From NCBI GenBank assembly GCA_020250125.1, contig JADCEL010000045.1, positions 1 to 56,411 of the forward strand: 56,411 bases of DNA, written 5' to 3'. Source of the stretch: Rhodobacter sp. (lineage in GTDB: Bacteria > Pseudomonadota > Alphaproteobacteria > Rhodobacterales > Rhodobacteraceae). The position numbers were made by a program, and so were the translations under genes. The notes under the pieces were generated by a model, which was given only the letters and a program-made list of their open reading frames with translations, did no database searches and was not told where the DNA came from. Position 1 is the first letter of the stretch, and each line of letters opens with the position of its first letter. Positions 19,868-28,664 of this stretch are shown in pieces.

Positions 19868-20890
19868 ATGACCTTTGCAAATCCCATGGCGGCAGACCCT
19901 TCGAAATACGACCAACTGATCGCTGCGGCCGGGGCCGAGCAAGCCCCCGTCACGCTTGTCGTGCATCCCTGCGACGAGCCGTCCCTGCGCGGGGCGGTCG
20001 AGGCCGGCCGGGCGAAGCTGATCGAGCCCGTCCTGGTGGGGCCGCAGGCCAAGATCAGGGCGGTGGCCGCGACCTTTGGCATCGATCTGGCGGGCTGCGG
20101 GATGGTCGATGCCCCGCACAGCCATGCAGCGGCAGAAACCGCTGTTGCGATGATCCGCGCGGGCCGGGGCGCGCTTTTGATGAAGGGCAGCCTGCATACT
20201 GACGAGCTGATGCATGCCGTCGCCGACAAGCTGACCGGCCTGCAAACCGAACGCCGGATCAGCCATGTCTATGTGATGGATGTGCCCGGCCACGCCGAGA
20301 CCCTGTTCATCACCGATGCGGCGATCAATATCTTTCCCGACCTGACTGCAAAACGCGACATCGTGCAGAATGCCATTGATCTGTTTGTCGCCATCGGCCT
20401 CGGCACGCCCCGCGTGGCGATCCTTTCGGCGGTCGAAACGGTGACGCCCAAAATCCCCTCGACCATCGAGGCGGCCGCCCTGTGCAAGATGGCGGAACGC
20501 GGTCAGATCACTGGCGGCGTGCTGGATGGCCCTCTGGCCTTTGACAACGCAATCGATCCCGAGGCGGCACGGATCAAGGGCATCAGCCCGGCGGTCGCCG
20601 GCCGGGCGCAGATTCTTGTCGTGCCGGATCTCGAGGCCGGCAACATGCTGGCCAAGAACCTGATCTTTCTGACCCATGCGGATGCCGCAGGGCTGGTCCT
20701 GGGGGCGCGGGTTCCGATTGTGCTGACATCGCGCGCCGACTCGGTCCGCGTCCGTCTGGCCTCTTGCGCCATTGCAGCACTTTACACGGCGGCGCGGCGC
20801 AGGACCATGACAGGTGCCGCGCCGTCACAGACCGGCGCAACGGCTCAGCCCGCAGGCGAAGACGGCGCGGACCGGGTCCCCGACTCGTGA
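19868..20890 (+). CDS. pta: Phosphate acetyltransferase family protein
   Basis: This 340-residue protein has a single PTA/PTB domain and lacks the extra N-terminal DRTGG region of long Pta enzymes. It would interconvert acyl-CoA plus phosphate with acyl phosphate plus CoA. Family segments seen are ALLMKGSLHTDELMHAV, RRISHVYVMDVP, GVLDGPLAFDNAIDPEAA and ILVVPDLEAGNMLAKNLIFL. The start at 19868 (MTFANPMAADP) is preferred because the upstream 27 codons look like non-coding sequence. The last about 30 residues are low-complexity. No acetate kinase or sulfoacetaldehyde acetyltransferase gene lies in the window, so acetyl versus other acyl specificity is uncertain. Confidence 0.86.
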   Translation: MTFANPMAADPSKYDQLIAAAGAEQAPVTLVVHPCDEPSLRGAVEAGRAKLIEPVLVGPQAKIRAVAATFGIDLAGCGMVDAPHSHAAAETAVAMIRAGRGALLMKGSLHTDELMHAVADKLTGLQTERRISHVYVMDVPGHAETLFITDAAINIFPDLTAKRDIVQNAIDLFVAIGLGTPRVAILSAVETVTPKIPSTIEAAALCKMAERGQITGGVLDGPLAFDNAIDPEAARIKGISPAVAGRAQILVVPDLEAGNMLAKNLIFLTHADAAGLVLGARVPIVLTSRADSVRVRLASCAIAALYTAARRRTMTGAAPSQTGATAQPAGEDGADRVPDS

Positions 20891-21487
20891 CCGGTCGCTA
20901 TCGGCAACGGATTATGACCCGGCTTGATCCGGTGTGGATCATGACTCCGCCGGTGCCGGCACCCGGTCGCCCCGGTGCCGGCAGCAGTCAGGGCGGCAGG
21001 GTGCCCGCCGATACCGCGCGGCCCTGACCATTCCGCTGCAGGGCATGCGGCGTACCTCGACCTGCACCGGGGTGTCCGGTCATCCTTCAGAAAGCGGGCC
21101 GATGGCCGGGCGGGGCAACGGCGCTGTCCGCAGGGATGATCCGGGTGCCGGACAATCCCGCGGCGGCACAACGGGCCGCAGGGCGCGCGGCTGGCCAGCG
21201 CGGGGGTGCCGATGGGGCACCAAGGGGGCCATGCAAAGACGGCGCGGCTGGTGCCTGCGCTGTGGGATGATGCGGTGTCGGGCTGTGGCACCGGGCTGGC
21301 GGCGGGGGCGGATGGCGGGGTCTTGCTGGCGGGGTCTTGCTGGCCTGACGCGCGGGGCAAAGCCCCGGCAGGGCCGCCCCGGCGCGGGCAGGAAGGTGCC
21401 GCCACCCTCTGCACCCCGCTTCGGTCGGCGGAATGCCGGACCTGCCCCGGGCCTTCGGTCTGTGGCGTGAATGGGCGACGACAGGCG
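20891..21487. other. Gene-free gap with degenerate GC-rich sequence and a 14-bp tandem duplication
   Basis: This 597-bp stretch has no supportable gene on either strand. It contains several short inverted repeats around GGTGCCGGC and a perfect tandem duplication of TGGCGGGGTCTTGC (21313-21326 and 21327-21340). Composition is like the rest of the chromosome. It could be a decayed gene or a repeat family, but I cannot identify a parent. Confidence 0.55.
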
Positions 21488-22246
21488 TCAACTGTAGGTC
21501 AGGGGGGCCTTTTTCAGCAGCGGCCACTGGTCTGGCGCATGTCCGTAGATGACGAAAGCCCCGGTCTGCGCGGCCAGCGCCATAAGGCGCGCGGCGCTGT
21601 GCCGGGCAAGGACGGGGTCATGGGCGGTGTCGAACCCTTCGCCGATCTCGGCCGGGCGCGAGATGGCATCGCCGGTGATCAGCACCGGGCCGGTTTCAGG
21701 CAGGTCAACCAGAAGCGCAAGCTGGCCGGGCACATGCCCCGGCACCGCAAGCAGCCGCAGCCCCGGTGCAAGGGCGACATCTTCGGTGACGGTGACATAG
21801 CTTCGGTCGGGCCAGTCCATCGGGCGGGACTTGCCGAAGTACAGCGGGCGCGGTTCGTCCCGCTCTGCCTTGGCAAGCAGGATCGGCGCGCGGGGAAAAC
21901 CGGCAATGCCGCCGACATGGTCGATGTGGCTGTGCGTCAGGATCAACAGATCAACGGCCTGCGCGGTCAGGCCCAGCAGCGAAAGCTGATGCTGCGGAAG
22001 GTGGGTTTCGGTCAGGGTCAGCACCCGGCCGAACCGGTCCAGTCCGTCGGCGGCGCTGGCCCTGGCCGCATCGCGCGCATAGGCTTCGGGAAAGCCGGTA
22101 TCGACAAGGATGATCTCATCCCGGTCTGTCCGGATCAGAAATCCGACGATGCCGATGATCCGGCCATTGTCATGGACCTGAAACAGCCCGTAATCCAGCA
22201 CGGCAAGACTGGCCGGCCTGCCCTTGATCAGCTCTTGCGCCCGCAT
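21488..22246 (-). CDS. Metallo-beta-lactamase-fold hydrolase
   Basis: This 252-residue protein has the MBL fold. The metal motif is TLTHSHIDH-like: His105, His107, Asp109 and His110 in ILTHSHIDHVGG. Further metal ligands are expected in VPGHVPGQLALLV, LITGDAIS and VIYGHAPDQW. The N-terminal part IIGIVGFLIRTDRDEIILVD is typical of the lactonase-like branch (AttM/AiiA relatives), so acyl-homoserine-lactone hydrolysis is possible but unproven. The ATG at 22246 (MRAQELIKG) is chosen because the longer upstream frame only mirrors the divergent aminotransferase gene. Confidence 0.82.
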   Translation of the reverse strand: MRAQELIKGRPASLAVLDYGLFQVHDNGRIIGIVGFLIRTDRDEIILVDTGFPEAYARDAARASAADGLDRFGRVLTLTETHLPQHQLSLLGLTAQAVDLLILTHSHIDHVGGIAGFPRAPILLAKAERDEPRPLYFGKSRPMDWPDRSYVTVTEDVALAPGLRLLAVPGHVPGQLALLVDLPETGPVLITGDAISRPAEIGEGFDTAHDPVLARHSAARLMALAAQTGAFVIYGHAPDQWPLLKKAPLTYS

Positions 22247-22285
22247 CCCTGCCCCGCCCCTGCCCCCTGCCGGAGTCTTCCCCCC

Positions 22286-23410
22286 GTGAAGGTCAAGATC
22301 CACACCCTGTTCCAGTATCTGCTTGACACCACCGATGCACAACCCGAGGCGATCATCGGATTCTCGGCGTCGCGCGCGCCGCGCCTGGGCGACTTTCTGG
22401 CAGAGCTGGACCCTGACCTGCCGCTGGACTGGAACCGGCAGTCGTTCCGGGGCCTGCCCGCGCTGCGCGCGGCGGTGATCCGGCAGGCGGGGCTGGACGG
22501 GGTCTGCACGCCGGATGATGTGCTGATCACGGCAGGCACGGCAGAGGCGAATTATCTGGCGATCCGCCAACTGGTCCAGGCAGGGGACGCGATTGTCACC
22601 GAAACCCCCGGCTGGCCGCAGGCGGCGGTGCTGGCGCAGGCGATCGGGGCAAACCTGCGCCTGGTCGAACGGCACGAGGATCAGGGCTGGCGTCTGCCGC
22701 TGGATGCGCTGGACGCAGCCGTGACAGACCGCACGCGGCTGATCTTCCTGTCAAACCCCAACAACCCGACCGGGCAGGTCCTGACCGCACAGGAGCTGGC
22801 GCAGATTGCGGCAATCGCGGCGCGGGTGGGGGCCTGGCTGCTGGTGGACGAGGTCTATGCCGGTCTGGAATGGGACGGGGTGCGCGCACCCCCGATTGCG
22901 GGGATATACGGGCGGGGCATCACCACGGGCAGCATCTCGAAGGCGCTGGGGCTGCAGGGGCTGCGGACAGGATGGATGATCTGCCGCGATCCCGGCCTGA
23001 TCGGGGACGCGATGGTCTTGCGCGAAAACTCCAGCGAGATCATGAACATCCTGGGCGAAGTTATCGCAGAGCTTGCACTGCGGCCTGACCGGCTTGGCCC
23101 GGCGCTGAACCGTGCGCGCCGCGAAGGGCGGGCCAATCTGGACCGGCTCGATGCCTTTGTGGCCAGCCAGCCGAAGCTGCGCTGGGTGCGCCCGCAGGCC
23201 GGTCTGATCGGGCTGGCGCGGCTGGCGGATGGCATCGGTGCCGCAGAATTCGCGCGCCGCCTGCTGGCCCCGCCCTATCGCACCTTCCTGCTGCCCGGCA
23301 CCGCCTATGACCGGCCCGCGCATATCCGGCTGGGGGTGGGCGGGGGCGAAGAGGTTGACCTGGAGACCGGTCTTTCCCGCATGGCGCATCTGCTGGCCAC
23401 CTGGGACTGA
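22286..23410 (+). CDS. Class I/II pyridoxal-phosphate aminotransferase
   Basis: This 374-residue fold-type I aminotransferase has LITAGTAEANYLAIRQLV, the substrate-loop FLSNPNNPTGQVLT, the cofactor aspartate in LLVDEVYAGLEW and the PLP lysine Lys219 in GSISKALGLQGLRTGW. The start is taken as GTG at 22286 (VKVKIHTLFQYLL), because the protein similarity begins there and the gap to the divergent MBL-fold gene is only 39 bases. A much longer upstream frame is antisense to that gene and is rejected. The amino donor is not predictable. It is convergent with mprF. Confidence 0.85.
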   Translation: MKVKIHTLFQYLLDTTDAQPEAIIGFSASRAPRLGDFLAELDPDLPLDWNRQSFRGLPALRAAVIRQAGLDGVCTPDDVLITAGTAEANYLAIRQLVQAGDAIVTETPGWPQAAVLAQAIGANLRLVERHEDQGWRLPLDALDAAVTDRTRLIFLSNPNNPTGQVLTAQELAQIAAIAARVGAWLLVDEVYAGLEWDGVRAPPIAGIYGRGITTGSISKALGLQGLRTGWMICRDPGLIGDAMVLRENSSEIMNILGEVIAELALRPDRLGPALNRARREGRANLDRLDAFVASQPKLRWVRPQAGLIGLARLADGIGAAEFARRLLAPPYRTFLLPGTAYDRPAHIRLGVGGGEEVDLETGLSRMAHLLATWD

Positions 23411-23467
23411 GGGCGGCGTGCCATCAGCCCGAAACAGACGGACCCCGTGGCATTTTCCTGTTTCAGG

Positions 23468-26095
23468 TCAGGCATGGCCCCGGTCAGGGACCATGCCCCG
23501 CGTCCCGCCGGCGATCAGCAGTGCGGCATCTGCCAGCGGCACCATGGGCGGGCGGGACGAGGGCACGGCCAGATAGCGCGGCTCCCAATGCGGATCGAAC
23601 TTTGCCTTGAAGGCGCGCAATCCGGAGAAATTGTAGAAATGCCCGCCGTGCTGGAAGATGGCCGCGCCGAACCGGTTCCAAAGCCGCACGCCCTTGCGCG
23701 AGTCAAGGCCGGACAGGGGTGCCATACCCATCGAAAACCGCCCGATCCCTTGCGCTTTCATCCGCAGCATCAGGTCGGTGAACAGGAAATCCATGACCCC
23801 GGAGGGTACATCGGACCGATGCCGCATCAGATCGACCGTCGCTTCGGACTGGCATTCGGTCAGCATCAGATTTGCAAATGCAACGATCCTGCCCTGATGC
23901 CGGACCAGGGCAACGGGCCAGCGCTGCATCCAGCCCGGATCGAACCGCCCCACCGAAAAACGTTTCTCGCGCGTTTTCTTTGCCGCCAGCCATTCGTCCG
24001 AAATCTGCCGAAGTCCGGCGATCAGGGCAGGCTCATGCGGCGGCTGGACAATTTCCAGCGTCAGACCATCGCGCCCGGCCCTGGCATGGGCGGCGCGCAG
24101 CTTCTTGTGCGCCGGCCCTTCCAGCGAGAAGGCGCGCAGATCAACCACCCCGCGTTCGCCAAGCTTGTGCAGGCTGAGCCCCAGATCCAGCATCAGCGGC
24201 AGATCGCCTTCGCCCACCTCGTAGAAGACCGGGCGCGCGCCGGCGCGCCGCGCGGCATCACAAAAGGCCCAGCCCAGTTCCGGGCCGGTTTCGGGGGGGC
24301 CGACCGGCCCGCCAAGCGCAATCCACGACCGGCCATGCACGCCGAACATGATGAAGCCGCGCCCGTCATCGGAAAACAGCAGCGACTTGTCCCCCGTCAG
24401 CGACAGCGCCGCATCGGGGTTGGCCTGTGAGGCCACAATGCGCGCGGCCCGGGCCAGTTCGGCATCGGTCGGCGGGACGGGATGCAGGCGCGGGACCCGC
24501 AGCAACAGGGTCAGTGCTGCCACAGCCACCAGCAGGGCAAGCAGAAGGCCGGCCCGCAAAGCGCGGGGGACCTGCTGATCGGCGGCAAATTGCCACCACA
24601 GTTCGGACGAATAGGGCGTGCCCTTATGCGCAAAGACCAGAACGAACCCGACCGACAGAATCAGTCCGAACACCAGAACAAACCAGACCGGTGACAGCGC
24701 GCCGTGAACCAGACCGGTGCGGCGGTGGAATTCGCGCCGGAACGGCAGCAGGATCAGCATGCCGATGCCCAGTGTGATCACGCTTTCGATGTCAAAGGCG
24801 TGGATCAAGGCCACGACAATGCCCACCGCCATCGCGCCCAGCGTCAGCCAGTAGGCCCCAAGGCTGCGGCGCGCCACGCCCAGCGCCAGCACGATCAGAA
24901 CGGCACCCAGGATGCTGGACATCAGCGCCCCGCCTTCCAGCAGCACCAGCGGAAACACGCGTTCCAGCGCCGCGCCCGCTTCGGTGGTGGACGGGATCAG
25001 CGCCGCGAAGGACATCCACAATCCGGCACCGAAGATCATGACAGACAGCACCACCGGCGCCATCGGGCTGATCGCCCCCAGGGTCGGGGCCATTGCCGCC
25101 ATGCGCCGTCCCAGCCGGAACAGGGGCTGCCGGCCGGCGGCACTGCGCACCACCACCAGCGCCTCGTAAAGCGCAAGAACCACAAGGGCCAGAAGGAAGG
25201 GCACGATGAAATAGATGATCCGGAACATCAGCAGGGCGGCTGCGGCCGTCTCGATGGGGACGGTGTCGGGCAGCGCCGCAAGCACGACCGTCTCGAACAC
25301 CCCCACCCCGCCCGGGACGTGGCTGATGACGCCGGCCATGGTTGCGGTGGCGAAAATGCCCAGAAAGGCGCTGAATCCGATGTCGCCCACAGGCAACAGA
25401 AGATACAGCGTCATCGCCGCACAGGTGATGTCGCCCAGGCTGAACAGCGCCTGTCCCAGCAGGACGGGCAGCGACGGCGCGCGCAAGGTAAAGCGACCAA
25501 GACGCAGACTGCCGTTGCGCGCGCCGGCCACCACCAGCGGCAGGGTCATGGCAAGGATCAGCCCGATCGCCAGCCAGCGCATTTCTGACGGACGAAAGGG
25601 CGCAAGCGACCCCAGAAGATCAGGGTAAAGGGCCAGGGCCCCAAGCCCCACGACCGTCGCCGCAATGCCATAGGACACAGAGGCAAAGGTGGACACCGCC
25701 GCCACGTCATAGGCATCCAGCCCCTGCCCCGAATAGATCCGGTAGCGCACCGCGCCGCCCGACACGGCGCTGAGCCCGATGGTGTTGCCAAAGGCATAGG
25801 CCATCAGCCCGCCGGTCAGGGTCACCGGCAGTGGCAGCGGCTTGCCGATGTAGCGCAGGCCCGACCAGTCATAGCCGACCAGAAACAGATACCCCGCCAG
25901 CGTCGCCAGATGTGCCAGCACCAGAATCAGAACGGGCGTGCTGCGCACCTGCGCGATCACATCCGCCAGCTTCACATCGGCCATAATGTGCAAGACCGCA
26001 TAAAGACCCAAGGCAAACAAAGCCATGACCAGGGCATAGGGAAAAACGGCACGTGCCGTTTGCCAAAGGCCGGCGGCCTTGTCGGATAAAGGCAT
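23468..26095 (-). CDS. mprF: Bifunctional lysylphosphatidylglycerol flippase/synthetase MprF
   Basis: This 875-residue inner-membrane protein has the two-part MprF design. The N-terminal half is a string of about 12-14 membrane segments (from PYALVMALFALGLYAVLHIM), including HVPGGVGVFETVVLAALP, typical of the flippase domain. The C-terminal part, from about residue 550, is the aminoacyl-transferase domain (DUF2156), with SLLFSDDGRGFIMFGVHGRS and the end region FRAFKAKFDPHWEPRYLAVP-like (SGLRAFKAKFDPHWEPRYLA). It transfers an amino acid from tRNA to phosphatidylglycerol and lowers membrane negative charge, which gives resistance to cationic peptides. The amino acid used cannot be told from sequence alone. 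Confidence 0.93.
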   Translation of the reverse strand: MPLSDKAAGLWQTARAVFPYALVMALFALGLYAVLHIMADVKLADVIAQVRSTPVLILVLAHLATLAGYLFLVGYDWSGLRYIGKPLPLPVTLTGGLMAYAFGNTIGLSAVSGGAVRYRIYSGQGLDAYDVAAVSTFASVSYGIAATVVGLGALALYPDLLGSLAPFRPSEMRWLAIGLILAMTLPLVVAGARNGSLRLGRFTLRAPSLPVLLGQALFSLGDITCAAMTLYLLLPVGDIGFSAFLGIFATATMAGVISHVPGGVGVFETVVLAALPDTVPIETAAAALLMFRIIYFIVPFLLALVVLALYEALVVVRSAAGRQPLFRLGRRMAAMAPTLGAISPMAPVVLSVMIFGAGLWMSFAALIPSTTEAGAALERVFPLVLLEGGALMSSILGAVLIVLALGVARRSLGAYWLTLGAMAVGIVVALIHAFDIESVITLGIGMLILLPFRREFHRRTGLVHGALSPVWFVLVFGLILSVGFVLVFAHKGTPYSSELWWQFAADQQVPRALRAGLLLALLVAVAALTLLLRVPRLHPVPPTDAELARAARIVASQANPDAALSLTGDKSLLFSDDGRGFIMFGVHGRSWIALGGPVGPPETGPELGWAFCDAARRAGARPVFYEVGEGDLPLMLDLGLSLHKLGERGVVDLRAFSLEGPAHKKLRAAHARAGRDGLTLEIVQPPHEPALIAGLRQISDEWLAAKKTREKRFSVGRFDPGWMQRWPVALVRHQGRIVAFANLMLTECQSEATVDLMRHRSDVPSGVMDFLFTDLMLRMKAQGIGRFSMGMAPLSGLDSRKGVRLWNRFGAAIFQHGGHFYNFSGLRAFKAKFDPHWEPRYLAVPSSRPPMVPLADAALLIAGGTRGMVPDRGHA

Positions 26096-26188
26096 GATTC
26101 CCTCGCCAGGGTGAAAGCGGACGCAGCTTGCGCAGTTTTGCCGAAAGCGCGGCGGCGGGCAATCGGATGCTCGGGCGGACCGGACAGA

Positions 26189-27814
26189 TCATTCGGGCCG
26201 GCGCAGGCGGAACCTTTGGATCTTGCCGGTCTGGGTCTTGGGCAGCGCGGCACTGAACAGGATGCGGCGGGGATACTTGTAGGGGGCGATCAGGGCTTTC
26301 ACATGGGCCTGCAGCTGCGCCACCAGGGCGTCGTCCGGGGTCTGTCCCGGCACCGGAACCACATGCGCCTCAACGATCTGGCCGCGGTCACCGTCCGCAG
26401 CCCCGATGACCGCGCATTCCAGGACGGCGGGATGCGCCAGAAGGGCCGCCTCCACCTCGGGTCCGGCAATGTTGTAACCGGCGGAAATGATCATGTCGTC
26501 GCTGCGGGCGGCAAAGTGGAAACAGCCGTCCCCATCCTGCCAGAAACTGTCGCCGGTCAGGTTCCAGCCATTCTGCACATAGGCCTTCTGGCGGCTGTCG
26601 GCCAGATAGCGGCAGCCGGTCGGGCCGCGCACGGCCAGGCGGCCCACCTCGCCGCGCGGCACCTCCTGGCCCGCGTCATCAACGATTTTCGCCTCGTACC
26701 CTGTCACGGGCCGGCCCGTACAGGCGGGGCGGTGATCGTCAAAGCGGTTGGTGATGAAGATATGCAGCATCTCGGTGGCACCGATACCGTCCAGAATGGG
26801 CTTGCCGGTGCGCCTGATCCACTCGTCATGGACCGGTGCGGGCAGGGTTTCGCCCGCGCTGACGGCGGCGCGCAGCGACGACAGGTCTGCCCCGTCCGCC
26901 ATCGCCTTCAGCATGGCGCGGTAGGCGGTGGGGGCGGTGAAACAGACCGTGGCGCGGTGGCGTTCGATGATCCCGATCATCTCGGGCGGGGTTGCCTGTT
27001 CCAGCAGCACCGCCGAGGCGCCAAAGCGCAGCGGAAAGATCGCAAGCCCGCCCAGGCCGAAGGTGAAGGCCAGCGGCGGCGAGCCGACAAAGACATCCCC
27101 CGGCGTGACCTGAAGCACCTCTTTGGCGTAGCCGTCCGCGATGATCAGCAGATCGCGGTGGAAATGCATCGTGGCCTTCGGCTCTCCCGTGGTGCCGCTG
27201 GTAAAGCCCAAGAGCGCCACGTCATCGCGGCCGGTGGGCGGCGGGATGAAGCGGGCCGGCTTGGACAGGGCCACCCGGTCAAGTTCGGCATCGTGGTTGG
27301 CGGTGCCGTCAAAGCCGACGATCCGTTTCAGCCAGGCCGAGTTCCCGGCACAGGCGACCAGGTCTTCCAGCAGGCGCGTGTCGCACAGGGCCAGGCCGAT
27401 CTGCGCCTTGTCGATGATCTTGCCCAACTCGCCCGCGCGCAGCATCGGCATGGTATTGACCACAACCGCCCCGGCCTTGGTCGCGGCCAGCCAGCAGGCG
27501 ACCATCGCCGGATTGTTGGCCGACCGGATCAGCACGCGGTTGCCCGGCCTGACGCCGTAATCCTCGACCAGGGCATGGGCGATGCGGCTGGACCACTCCG
27601 CCAGTTCGCTGTAGGTGCGCTGCCGCCCGTTGCCGATCAGCGCGGTATGCGCGCCAAAGCCGCGCTCGACCATCCGGTCGGTCAGTTCCACCGCAGCATT
27701 CAGCCATTCGGGATAGTCAAAGCCCGCCTGCGGCAGGTCCGGCCACTCTGCGGGCGGCGGCAGGGCGGCGCGGGCGAAACCATCAATATGTCCCGTGGGT
27801 CCAAGCTGGTGCAT
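26189..27814 (-). CDS. abmG: 2-Aminobenzoate-CoA ligase (benzoate-CoA ligase family)
   Basis: This 541-residue acyl-adenylate-forming enzyme would activate anthranilate to 2-aminobenzoyl-CoA with ATP and CoA. Motifs in order are the P-loop LLGFTSGTTGEPKATMHFHR (TSGTTG at 205-210), then GIGATEMLHIFITN, the hinge region WNLTGDSFWQDGDGCFHFAAR with SDDMIISAGYNI, and the C-terminal catalytic lysine in LPKTQTGKIQRF. It is the last gene of the minus-strand anthranilate operon, 17 bases after ridA. Benzoate-type substrate choice is a family inference. The neighbouring abmA strongly favours 2-aminobenzoate. Confidence 0.88.
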   Translation of the reverse strand: MHQLGPTGHIDGFARAALPPPAEWPDLPQAGFDYPEWLNAAVELTDRMVERGFGAHTALIGNGRQRTYSELAEWSSRIAHALVEDYGVRPGNRVLIRSANNPAMVACWLAATKAGAVVVNTMPMLRAGELGKIIDKAQIGLALCDTRLLEDLVACAGNSAWLKRIVGFDGTANHDAELDRVALSKPARFIPPPTGRDDVALLGFTSGTTGEPKATMHFHRDLLIIADGYAKEVLQVTPGDVFVGSPPLAFTFGLGGLAIFPLRFGASAVLLEQATPPEMIGIIERHRATVCFTAPTAYRAMLKAMADGADLSSLRAAVSAGETLPAPVHDEWIRRTGKPILDGIGATEMLHIFITNRFDDHRPACTGRPVTGYEAKIVDDAGQEVPRGEVGRLAVRGPTGCRYLADSRQKAYVQNGWNLTGDSFWQDGDGCFHFAARSDDMIISAGYNIAGPEVEAALLAHPAVLECAVIGAADGDRGQIVEAHVVPVPGQTPDDALVAQLQAHVKALIAPYKYPRRILFSAALPKTQTGKIQRFRLRRPE

Positions 27815-27831
27815 GATGCGCTTCCCCCCGT

Positions 27832-28257
27832 TCAGTCTTTGCCCGCTTTGCCCGCGTGCGGGATCACCGCCGTCGCCTCAATTTCCACCTTGGCGCGGTC
27901 TTCGACAAGGGCCACGACCTGCACCAGCGCCATCGCCGGATAATGGTGCCCCAGCACCTCGCGGTAGGCGCGGCCCAGGTCCTTGAGGCGTGAGAGGTAG
28001 TCCTGCCTGTCGGTGACATACCAGGTCAGGCGCACGATATGTTCCGGCCCCGCCCCGCCTTCTGCCAGCACGGCGACGATGTTGCGCAGCGCTTGACGGA
28101 CCTGATCGACGAAGTCATCGCTGTCAAACTGCTGATCGGCGGTCCAGCCGACCATCCCGCCGGTGAAGATCATCCGCCCCGTGGCGGCGATGCCGCTGGA
28201 ATAGCCCAGGGCGGGTTTCCACGATTTGGGGTGCAGAAACTCATGCGGCGATGTCAT
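27832..28257 (-). CDS. RidA/YjgF family enamine/imine deaminase
   Basis: This 141-residue protein matches the Rid superfamily of trimeric deaminases that hydrolyse enamine or imine intermediates. It shows YSSGIAATGRMIFTGGMVGW near the N-terminus, a central QVRQALRNIVAVLAEGGAG and a C-terminal PAMALVQVVALVEDRAKVEIEATA. It overlaps the thioesterase gene by four bases. AbmA makes a cyclic beta-amino enone CoA ester. A RidA enzyme in this operon could therefore remove the amino group at that stage. This role is inference. Confidence 0.88.
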   Translation of the reverse strand: MTSPHEFLHPKSWKPALGYSSGIAATGRMIFTGGMVGWTADQQFDSDDFVDQVRQALRNIVAVLAEGGAGPEHIVRLTWYVTDRQDYLSRLKDLGRAYREVLGHHYPAMALVQVVALVEDRAKVEIEATAVIPHAGKAGKD

Positions 28258-28664
28258 GGGGCGACCCTTTCCAGATGGGCGGCAAGGCGGCTGCGCAGGG
28301 CCTCCGGCCAGGCGGCGGGCCGCCCCGCCTCAACCCAGACCAGCGTCAGATGCGCCGTGATCCGCAATTCCTGCGCGCAGCGCGCTGTCAGCGTCAGGCC
28401 GGCAGAGGCACCGCCGATGCGCGTGACAGCCAGCGTGAACTCCAGCCGGTCGCCCAGGCGGGACGGGGCGTGGAAATCCGTTTCCAGCCGCGCGGCCGGA
28501 ACCCCCTGGCCTGCGGCCATCATCCGGGCAAAGGAATGGCCCCCCTCTTCGGCGAAGAAGTTTTCAACCACCGAATTCGTCATCTCGAAGTAGCGGGGGT
28601 AAAAGACGATGCCGGCCGGATCGCAGTGGTTGAATTCGACGGGGATGAAGCGTCTGTAACTCAT
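28254..28664 (-). CDS. Acyl-CoA thioesterase (4-hydroxybenzoyl-CoA thioesterase/YbgC type)
   Basis: This 136-residue hotdog-fold protein has the 4HBT active-site segment [20 protein letters not shown] near residues 8-27, in which the aspartate is catalytic, and a C-terminal strand [12 protein letters not shown]. It would hydrolyse an aryl- or acyl-CoA. In this operon it may release CoA trapped in dead-end intermediates or act on a ring-cleavage product. It is coupled by four-base overlaps to both neighbours. Confidence 0.88.
   Translation of the reverse strand: MSYRRFIPVEFNHCDPAGIVFYPRYFEMTNSVVENFFAEEGGHSFARMMAAGQGVPAARLETDFHAPSRLGDRLEFTLAVTRIGGASAGLTLTARCAQELRITAHLTLVWVEAGRPAAWPEALRSRLAAHLERVAP

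Noticed and set aside
21206-22285. N-terminal extension of the aminotransferase frame
   Set aside because: It is antisense to the MBL-fold gene, which has a full HxHxDH motif. Aminotransferase similarity begins only at 22286.
23411-23467. Terminator between the aminotransferase and mprF
   Set aside because: Only a weak GAAACAG/CTGTTTC pairing with a long loop is visible, which is not enough to call.
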